Part shown: piece by piece, positions 57,264 through 64,000 of the stretch
Numbering within the stretch: position 1 is the first letter of the stretch
How the letters are laid out: every line of letters starts with the position of its first letter
Made by a program: the position numbers and the translations under genes
The notes under the pieces: model-generated
Told to the model about the DNA's origin: nothing
What the model saw: the letters and a program-made list of their open reading frames with translations, nothing else
Databases searched by the model: none
Origin: Bufo bufo
Lineage: Eukaryota > Chordata > Amphibia > Anura > Bufonidae
Assembly: GCF_905171765.1 (NCBI RefSeq)
Contig: NC_053392.1
Span: forward strand, 395,712,119 to 395,776,118
Direction of reading: 5' to 3'
DNA: 64,000 bases

Positions 57264-57925
57264 TAACACCTAAAGAAAAAATAATAATTTAAAAAACCTG
57301 ATGTTTCTCCAGATGATCTTATGCTAAAAGTAGTGGTAATAGAGTCTCAAAGGTCTATAGAAGCAGGTACACTATTTTTACAAACCTTTGAGACTCTATT
57401 AACACTACTATCAACATCAGGTCATTTAGAGAAACAGCATGTTTTTTTAATTATGTTTTTCCTTTAGGTGTTATAACATAACTTTCATTTGATTGCTGTA
57501 ACAACTAAAAGAAAAATCATTTTAAAAACCTGCTGTGTCTCTAGATGACCTTATGTTGACAGTAGTGTTAATAGAGCCTCAAAGGTCTGTAAAAATAGGG
57601 TAACTGCTTCTATAGACCTTTCAGACTCTATTACCACTGCTATCGACATAAGGTCATCTTGAGAAACAGCAGGTTTTTAATTTGTTTTCCTTTAGGTGTT
57701 CAAGCAATCAAATAAGTTATGTTTTAACACCTAAAGGGAATTATTTTTTTTTTAAACTTGCTCTTTCTCTAGGTGACCTTATGTTTATAGTAGTGTTAAT
57801 AGAGTCTCAAGGGTCTATAAAAGCAGTTACCCTATTTTTACAGACCTTTGAGACTCTATTAACACTACTATCAGCATAAGGTCATCTAGAGAAACAGCAG
57901 GCTTTAAAAAATCCCTTTAGGTGTT
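57264..57925. repeat. three tandem palindromic units of about 200-210 bp
   Basis: Each unit begins TAACACCTAAAGG or a variant and ends CCTTTAGGTGTTA. Each folds through AACCTGCTGTTTCTC / GAGAAACAGCAGG, GATGACCTTATG / CATAAGGTCATC and AATAGAGTCTCAAAGG / CCTTTGAGACTCTATT. The units are about 57264-57473, 57498-57701 and 57724-57925, separated by short AT-rich spacers containing ATTTGATTGC-type phrases. The loops contain a CTATTTTTACAGA or reversed phrase. They look like one small fold-back element amplified in tandem. Confidence 0.88.
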
Positions 57926-58444
57926 AGGGTAGATTGCAATCAAATTAATGTTATGTGTTAAGATTAGGGTCAGAAGCAGGCAAGCAGGGTTTCTTTAGCC
58001 TCTTGGCTATTAGTTTTTACATTCATAAAGCTCCACATTGAGCTTCCAGCAGCAGACAGATGCCAGGGCACTTCTGTGGTCACCTCACCTGGGCACATGG
58101 TCTTTGCTCAGCAGAGTCCTGCCATACATGCTGGGTAGATGCTAGAATGGATTTGTTAGAAGGAGGTCTGTGACGTCACTGGTCACATGCTCCTTCATGG
58201 TCACATGATCCACTGTGAGAACGCCTGCCTCCTGCTGTGTTCAGCTCCAGGGAGAAGGGGGTGTGAAAGGATGGACCAATGGCAGGGCAGCTAGCTGATA
58301 CTGGCCAATCAGCAGCCTCCTGCTCCTATCTGCGGCTTAGACAGAGTGAACACTGGCTGGGGAGGGGAGGGGAGGGCGCCCGGCAGCGCTGCTGGCAAGT
58401 AAGTTATAAAGCTTGGTCTGCCTTATGGAAGCGCCGGCCCAGAA

Positions 58445-58497
58445 CGGGAACGGCGTTCCTGCTGTGAAAAAAGTGCAGGAACGCCGTTCCCACCCGT
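58445..58497. repeat. subterminal hairpin of the hAT element
   Basis: GGGAACGGCGTTCCTGC and GCAGGAACGCCGTTCCC are perfect complements separated by 12 bases (TGTGAAAAAAGT). Such hairpins close to the terminal repeats occur in several hAT families and may bind transposase. Confidence 0.85.
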
Positions 58498-58518
58498 TCC
58501 CCCTCGACTCGACCCCTG

Positions 58519-60351
58519 GTTCAGACGCATGGCAGATTGCAAGTAAGCCAAATTCTTATGGTCAGTATACACCGTAATGGGGTGAGACGCCCCCTCTAAC
58601 CAGTGACGCCATTCCTCAAAGGCCAACTTGATAGCCAACAACTCTCTATCTCCAACATCATAATTCCTCTCGGTGACCGAGAGCTTCTTGGAGAAGAAGG
58701 CACACGGGACCCACTTGCCAGGAGATGAACCCTGTGACAGCACCGCCCCAACCCCCACCTCTGATGCATCAACCTCCACTACGAATGGTTGAGACACATC
58801 CGGCTGCACCAGAATGGGAGCAGACGCAAAACGCTCCGTAACAGCTGAAAAGGCCTGCAATGCCTCATCCGACCAGGCAGAGACATCGGCGCCCTTCTTG
58901 GTCATATCAGTAAGAGGTTTTACTAGGGTAGAATAATTTGAAATAAATTTTCTATAATAATTCGTAAACCCCAAGAACCGCATCAAAGCTTTTTGATTCT
59001 CTGGTTGGTCCCACTCCAGAACCGCCCGGACCTTTTCGGGGTCCATACGAAAACCGGAATCAGAAAGCATGTATCCCAAGAACGGAAGCTCTTGCACTGC
59101 AAACAAACATTTCTCCAATTTGGCATATAACTTATTCTCCCGAAGGATCGTCAAAACCTGTCTCACATGATCCTGATGGGTCTTCAGATCAGATGAATAA
59201 ATTAAAATGTCATCCAGGTAAACTACTACGAACCTCCCCACCAAGTGATGAAAAATGTCATTGACGAATCGCTAAAATACTGCTGGCGCGTTCGTCAACC
59301 CAAAAGGCATCACCAGGTTCTCAAAATGACCCTCGTGCGTATTGAAGGCCGTTTTCCACTCATCCCCCTCCTTGATCCGGATCAGATTGTAGGCTCCTCT
59401 CAAATCCAACTTGGAGAACACCTTGGCTCCAACAATCTGATCAAAAAGATCAGAGATCAAAGGCAGGGGATATGGATCCCGGACTGTAATACAGTTCAAT
59501 TCCCGGAAATCCAAACACGGTCTCAGTGATCCATCTTTTTTCTTCACAAAGAACAAACCTAGTGCCACTGGAGACTTAGATGGTCTAATATGACCCTTTG
59601 CCAAACTCTCGGAGACATACTTTCGCATGACCTCTCTTTCGGGTTGAGAGAGGTTGTAAAGCCGAGACTTTGGCAACTTAGCCCCAGGAATGAGATTAAC
59701 TGGACAATCATAGTCTCGATGAGGGGGCAATTCCTGAGCCCCACCCTCCGAAAAGACATCCGCAAAATCCGAGAGATACTGAGGTAAAGCCGTAATGGAC
59801 ACACCAGAGATAGATGTGCCAAGACAATTATCCGAACAAAACTAGCTCCAACCAATGATTTGTTTCGCTTGCCAGTCTATAATTGGGTTATGTCTAGTCA
59901 ACCATGGCAACCCCAAAACTATAGGAGCTGGCAAATCCTTCATGACAAAACAAGAAATAATTTCAGCATGTGAATCACCCACCCTTAAGTGAATGCCATG
60001 AACAATGTGCGTAAGGCTCCTTTGAGAAAGAGGGGAAGAATCAATTGCAAAAACACGAATATCGTTCTCTAACGTGCAAGTACTTAGTCCCAGGCCTTGA
60101 AGAAAAAGAAAGTCAATTAGGTTTACCCCAGCACCACAATCAAGGAATGCATCAACAAACACATTTTTTGACTCTAGCGCCACCATAGCTGAAAGGAGAA
60201 AACGGGAACTGCAGGGAGCTTGCATACCTGTCTGCTCCACCACACCATTCATACTACCAAGTGTGAGGGAAGGTTTTTTTTTTTTTCTTTTTCTCTTCCA
60301 CCTGTGATTTAACATAAGGACAAGAAAAAACAAAATGACCCCTCTTTCCAC
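58519..60351 (-). pseudogene. chromovirus protease, reverse transcriptase and RNase H
   Basis: One frame with two in-frame stops (TAG at 59842-59844 and another at 59272-59274). The protease shows FLDCGAGVNLID, with Cys where Ser or Thr is usual in the active-site triplet, and PIVLGLPWLTRHNP. The RT shows [12 protein letters not shown] (first catalytic Asp), MPFGLTNAP and YLDDILIYS. RNase H shows VVEVDASEVGVGAVL, RELLAIKLA and ITVYTDHKNLAYL, then stops at the hAT insertion. The product would mature the polyprotein and copy the RNA in cytoplasmic particles. It is non-functional here. Confidence 0.93.
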
Positions 60352-60820
60352 AATAGTAACATAGATTGTGCACTTTTCTAAAGTCTCTACTATCAGAATG
60401 GCAAGATATCTGACCTAACTGCATGGGTTCCTCCCCTACCCCAGAGTTATAAGTAATATCACCCTGGGCAGTAGGGGAAACAAAACCACACGCAGGAGGG
60501 ATCCCCTGCACGGAGGGACCCTTACACCTCTCTCTGATACGTCTATCCAACCGTATAGCCAAAGACATTGCATTCTCTAAGGTATCCGGGTACTCATGAA
60601 AAGCCATGGCATCCTTCAACCTTTCAGATAACCCCTGACAAAACTGACTACGTAACGCGGGGTCGTTCCACCCCGACTCAGTAGCGCACCTCCTAAACTC
60701 TGTGCATTAACCCTCTGCAGTATGTTTACCCTGTAGTAAGTTACGCAACTTCGATTCTGCCATCGAGACCCGATCTGGGTCATCGTAAATCAATCCCAGG
60801 GCTTTGAAAAATTCCAAAAC
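60254..60820 (-). pseudogene. chromovirus gag, 5' truncated
   Basis: The minus strand reads capsid-like sequence (LSERLKDAMAFHEYPDTLE) and a zinc knuckle CYYCGKRGHFVFSC, exactly CX2CX4HX4C, which binds RNA. An in-frame TAA lies at 60707-60709. A long A-run near 60275-60290 coincides with the frame change into protease. The beginning is lost at 60818, where LTR sequence starts. Confidence 0.88.
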
Positions 60821-60879
60821 ACTAAACTCGTGCTGCTATCCTGGCCGACCTCCGCACATCGTCAGAGTGGGGCATGACA
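60818..60879 (-). repeat. 5' LTR remnant of the chromovirus
   Basis: It matches the first 62 bases (minus-strand sense) of the 3' LTR with a single difference (CTCGTGC against CTCATGC), then the flanking duplication CCGCC. The remainder of this LTR is deleted. Confidence 0.88.
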
Positions 60880-61414
60880 CCGCCTTAATTTCCAGCCCAA
60901 GCACGCCTGTTCATCAAGAAATATCCTCTGACAGCCAAGGTGAAAGGAGCCGCCCCCTCCACTACGTAATCTAATACATTCCAGCTATGCCCCTGGCTTT
61001 TTCCTTTCGGCCGCTGGAAATCTTGCGCAGGCACAATACCATAAAGCTCCTGAGGGCAACAGCCTCAGAAGTGTCACTGGGCATGAGCCAGGGGCATAGC
61101 TGGAATGAATTAGATGACGTAGTGGAGGGGGCGGCACAGTTCACCTCGGCTGTTGGAGGATATTTCTTGATGAGGAGGCGTGCTTGGGCTGGAAATTAAG
61201 GCGGGATGGGCACTTCAGGGAGCGTTACTGGGCTCAAGAGAAGAAGAATGACGCCCCTCTGGGCACCTTGGAGATTCATTTGCATATCATAAAAAGTTCT
61301 GAAATGGTACCATGAAACGATAAAAGAAGACCACAGCAGGAAAGAAGTTAGTTTATTGTACATGGCAATGGTGACAGCTTAATATGCTAAAACCTGGTGA
61401 CAGATTCCCTTTAA

Positions 61415-62035
61415 GGAATGAAATTATGGCAGCAGCATTCTGAATGCACAGAACTTCTAGCTCAGCCCCGCACTGTCTTTTAGTTGGTACCAAGCCAGTC
61501 TAGAACATATGGGGTCAGTTCTGTACTCAAGTCTCGGGTCCCAATTTGGTGAGTAAGGCTGCTTTTACACTAGCATTTTTACTGGATCAGGCAGGGTTCA
61601 GCAAAAAGCTTTGTTTACTGATAATATAACCATCTGCATGCATTAAGAACAGATCCGGTTGTATTATCTTTAACATTCCCAAGACGGATCCGTCATGAAC
61701 TCAATTGAAAGTCAATGGAGGACGGATCCGCCCCCATTGACTTGCATTATGGGTCATGACGGATCAGTCTTGCTCCACATCCCATGACGGAAAGAAGACT
61801 ACAGCTTGCTGCAGTTTGCTCTCCAGTATGGGAACGCAACCAAACGGAACTGATTGCATTTTGGAGCACTCCGTTCTGTTCAGTTACGTATTGTCCCCAT
61901 TGACAATGAATGGGGACAAAACTGAAGCATTTTTTTCCGGTATTGAGATCCTGTGTGCATCCCAAAAATATCTGACATCCAGTGTAATTTTTCAATAGAC
62001 TGTGTCTGCTTCTGACAGTTTATTCCCTATTATGA
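61415..62035. other. unclassified repeats with GACGGATCCG phrases
   Basis: At about 61555-61945 there is a repeat with ACGGATCCG motifs. Around 61738, GTCATGAACTCAATTGAAAG and its approximate complement form a hairpin with CCCCCATTGACTTG. From 61960, TATCTGACATCCAGTG and CTTCTGACAG resemble one unit of the tandem array at 62990-63480, so that array may have been split by the element at 62036-62960. Confidence 0.45.
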
Positions 62036-62960
62036 TGTTACTATGGAGCACTAGTGCGCTTTCCCCTGAGCGCATCTCCGCTCCTCCCATTCGTCAGCTG
62101 ACCGGCTTAATTTGAGTGTTTCTCAAGCCGGATTGGCTGGTGATGGGAGGCGCGCTCACGGGGGTGTGGTGTCTGCCCTTCAAATCACTGCGTTTTGCTG
62201 GCCGCCTCGCGGCCATCACAGTGCCGGGGCTATGTTTATGGATGCAGCACGCCATCTCCCACACTAGGGTTTCAGCTTAGGCAGATTTAGGTGTACTGCT
62301 ACCCTGGCTCCTGACGAAGTGCACGAGACATGTGCAGAGAAACGTGTTGAGCCGTTGCCAAGTGTTACTAGAGATCGCTGGTAGCTGGTGGTAAAATAGG
62401 AAGACCAGCAATCACCTCTTACTGTTCACCTCGCACCGCACGAGTGTCAGTGTATGAGGGGCGGTATAGTGCACAGCCGTCCCCCTTGCTGACTACAACT
62501 GCCTAGTGGCTGATTGGGTACTGGACAGTTTGGTATGCTGCGAATGTTGCCCCACTGGGTTCGTCTTTGTGAGATACCACATCTCTCTGAGAACACCTGT
62601 CAATCCCAGTGGGGATATCATTCCATTTAGTATTAATCCCACCAGCTCACAATTAGTGCAGTGGCATATATCCTGCTCATTGGATTTTTATATCCAATCA
62701 CCAGTAGCGGTGGGATTTGTATTTTTATATATCTGGGTCCTTATCAATTACAGGGTGTTCACAGTGTTCTCCCATACTACACACTGAGTGGGGACTTTGA
62801 CCAGATCTCTGTGCACCCTATTGAGCAGTACTGGACCGTTATTCGGCCCAACACTACTCTATTTAGGTCACTCACCTTTATAAGTTTTTTCACTTAACGC
62901 ATTTAATAAAATTTTATTTTTTTTGCTTATTTTAACGTCCCTTTCATATATTTGCTCTCA
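62036..62960 (+). mobile_element. probable non-autonomous Penelope-type element
   Basis: There is no protein domain. A hammerhead-like fold at 62306-62353 is followed about 540 bp later by ATTTAATAAAATTTTATTTT (62898), similar to the 3' end at about 33300. It lies between what look like two parts of a tandem array, so it may be an insertion. Borders and target duplication could not be fixed. Confidence 0.4.
62306..62353 (+). ncRNA. type I hammerhead-like motif
   Basis: GGCTC (62306-62310) can pair with GAGCC (62349-62353) as stem I. Between them come CTGACGA (consensus CUGANGA), a stem TGCAC/GTGCA, then GAAAC and a short GTGTT containing a permissible NUH cleavage site. Two A/G pairs at the base of stem II are not Watson-Crick, and stem III would be only about two pairs, as in minimal hammerheads of Penelope-like elements. 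Activity is uncertain. Confidence 0.4.
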
Positions 62961-62989
62961 TTGTACCAACGTCTAGGGACGTATACTTT

Positions 62990-63480
62990 TACTACCTTTT
63001 TCCGAACGATTACAGTGACATAACTAGTGCCACATCTGCAGTGTAACGTGTGCACTTCAAAAATTTATCTGTGACATACAGTGTACTTTTTCTGTAGATG
63101 CTGTCCGCTTCTGACAGTGACCTTACCAGGGCCACATCTGCAGTGTAACGTGTGCGCTTCAAAAATTTATCTGTGACATATAGTGTACTTTTTCCACAGA
63201 CGGTGTCCGCTTCTGACAGTGACCTTACCAGGGCTACATCTGCAGTGTAACGTGTGCGCTTAAGAAAAAATTCTGTGACATACAGTGTACTTTTCAAAAT
63301 TTCATCTGTGACATACAGTGTACTTTGTCAATAGACGGTGTCCGCTTCTGACAGTAATATTAACAGGGCCACATCTGCAGTGTAACGCGTGCGCTTAAAA
63401 AAAATTCTGTGACATACTGTGTACTTTTTCCGTAGACGGTGTCTGCTTCTGACAGTGACATTAACAGGAAAGACAAAAAA
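62990..63480. repeat. tandem array, about 101-bp units
   Basis: CTGTGACATACAGTGTAC, CGGTGTCCGCTTCTGACAG and CCACATCTGCAGTGTAACG recur in order, with CTGACAG at about 63111, 63213, 63348 and 63449. One interval is 135 bp because of an extra partial unit near 63290. The order of phrases parallels the array at 45680-46060. Confidence 0.85.
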
Positions 63481-64000
63481 GGGGAGTCAGTCAGCAGATA
63501 CCAAACCGCAGGAGCACATTGCTATGGTAGGGAACAACATTAAAAGACAAAACATGCAATGCGAAAACTCACTGCAATATAAAGTACAAAATTGCATAAT
63601 AATTACAAGTGCTACACTATAAGTGAGAGATACTTGGCAAATCGTTTTGTACAAAATTATTTGAGCCCGTCTGCCGCACGTCAAGGCGATCTCTGTTAGA
63701 CGGGTTCCTAACACTAAATTCTACCTGTAAAGTGCCATGACCGCTAGCATACACTTCAGGGAGTGTAGGTTCCACAAGCATGCTGGGTCTGCTTCAATAT
63801 CTGTCATTTTGAGTGCCAAAATGGCCTCCACTGTAACCAATGAGTGCAGATACCAACATGCATGCAGGCCCACTCCACAACACCCCCGGCGCCAAATGGC
63901 CACCAAAGACTACAGTGAGGGTCCACAAACTATCTCACTCCTGGTGCCAAATGGCTTCAGTGAGTGAGGGGGAGCGGGCCTGACTATATACTCACACTAA
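63481..64000. other. unclassified, runs off the window
   Basis: The first part follows directly on the tandem array and may belong to the same element. From about 63750, GCCAAATGGC-type phrases (CCAAAATGGCCTCCA, GCGCCAAATGGCCACCA, GTGCCAAATGGCTTCA) repeat at uneven spacing. No gene is recognised. Confidence 0.35.

Larger units (their letters stand above)
56851..58518. mobile_element. non-autonomous hAT element inside the chromovirus, 8-bp TSD
   Basis: The inverted ends are CAGGGGTCAAGTC and its counterpart CAGGGGTCGAGTC. A perfect 8-bp duplication, GTTCAGAC, lies at 56843-56850 and 58519-58526. Removing it rejoins the RNase H region. No transposase is encoded. It contains three tandem palindromes, a strong subterminal hairpin, and near the left end ACCGTATTTTTCGCCC followed by TAAGACGCACC, which resembles a widespread vertebrate repeat end. 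Confidence 0.93.
54772..60879 (-). mobile_element. Ty3/Gypsy chromovirus, minus strand, defective
   Basis: A 501-bp LTR (54772-55272) lies at the 3' end and a 62-bp LTR remnant (60818-60879) at the 5' end. The flanks CCGCC (54767-54771 and 60880-60884) are a 5-bp target duplication. The order on the minus strand is gag zinc knuckle, protease, reverse transcriptase, RNase H, integrase and chromodomain, typical of chromoviruses. Most of the 5' LTR, the primer-binding site and the start of gag are deleted, with a short AACACTAAACTC match at the breakpoint. There is no env. A hAT element interrupts RNase H. Confidence 0.95.
54548..61414. repeat. T2/Kolobok-like palindromic MITE interrupted by a chromovirus
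   Basis: The tips TTAAAGGGAATCTGTCA (54548) and TGACAGATTCCCTTTAA (to 61414) are perfect inverted repeats. The left part is 54548-54771 and the right part 60885-61414; together they make a palindrome of about 750 bp. Matching arms include AGCATATTAAGCTGTCACC, TTCTTTTATCGTTTCATGGT and CCTCCACTACGT. The uninterrupted arm at about 61185-61215 shows the sequence of the insertion site before the retroelement arrived. Confidence 0.9.

Noticed and set aside
55474..60619. Endogenous retrovirus with env
   Set aside because: The order ends in a chromodomain with no envelope gene. It is a Ty3/Gypsy chromovirus, not a retrovirus.
1..64000. Host protein-coding exons, tRNA or rRNA genes
   Set aside because: No conserved protein domain outside transposons, no cloverleaf and no rRNA segment was recognised. 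Small exons cannot be excluded without alignment.

Overview
The window looks like intergenic or intronic DNA from a vertebrate with a large, transposon-rich genome, most likely a frog or toad. The evidence is the AT-rich background, the many TTAA-flanked palindromic MITEs ending TTAAAGG (the form described for Xenopus T2/Kolobok MITEs), and the mix of Penelope-like, CR1, Tc1/mariner, hAT and chromodomain Ty3/Gypsy elements. I found no convincing host exon, tRNA, rRNA or CRISPR array. Every coding region I can support belongs to a transposable element.

Layout. 1-13.3 kb: palindromic MITEs (1.4-2.1, 3.9-4.3, 7.9-8.25, 11.2, 11.45 kb), two hAT MITEs with perfect 8-bp target duplications (5.1 and 10.7 kb), and an antisense CR1 reverse-transcriptase fragment (11.8-12.35 kb). 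13.35-14.29 kb: an internally deleted fold-back Tc1. 14.55-19.67 kb: two Penelope-like elements head to head inside one 17-bp target duplication; the left copy keeps RT and GIY-YIG catalytic motifs and the right copy has lost them. 22.6-27.6 kb: a T2-like MITE, a DD34E Tc1 with one nonsense codon, and a DD37E Tc1-like element with one nonsense codon. 30.4-31.4 kb: a satellite of about thirteen 84-bp units. 31.5-42.8 kb: Penelope-like tails, including two short inverted-arm insertions with 14-bp duplications, plus hAT MITEs. 42.8-46.3 kb: a 5' CR1 fragment (SGNH-esterase ORF1 and endonuclease) containing a solo LTR and cut off by a hAT 5' end with tandem repeats. 46.4-48.0 kb: a second DD37E element of identical length (1563 bp) with an uninterrupted 338-aa transposase. 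49.4-51.8 kb: a TTAA-flanked element with four internal repeats of about 350 bp. 54.5-61.4 kb: a palindromic MITE holding a chromovirus, which holds a hAT element, which holds three tandem palindromes. 61.5-64 kb: a Penelope-like module with a hammerhead-like fold and a tandem array related to the one at 45.7 kb.

The genes do not work together in a pathway; each transposase or polymerase would act on its own element family. The main value of the window is structural. Nested insertions into palindromes leave internal empty-site references, target duplications are readable for more than a dozen elements, and Penelope-like insertions recur with inverted arms, a short tail and 14-17 bp duplications. 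No complete new cellular system is visible. The least ordinary signals are the Penelope-like dimer with its apparently inverted 320-bp N-terminal segment, the hammerhead-like modules, and the triple tandem palindrome in the hAT element.
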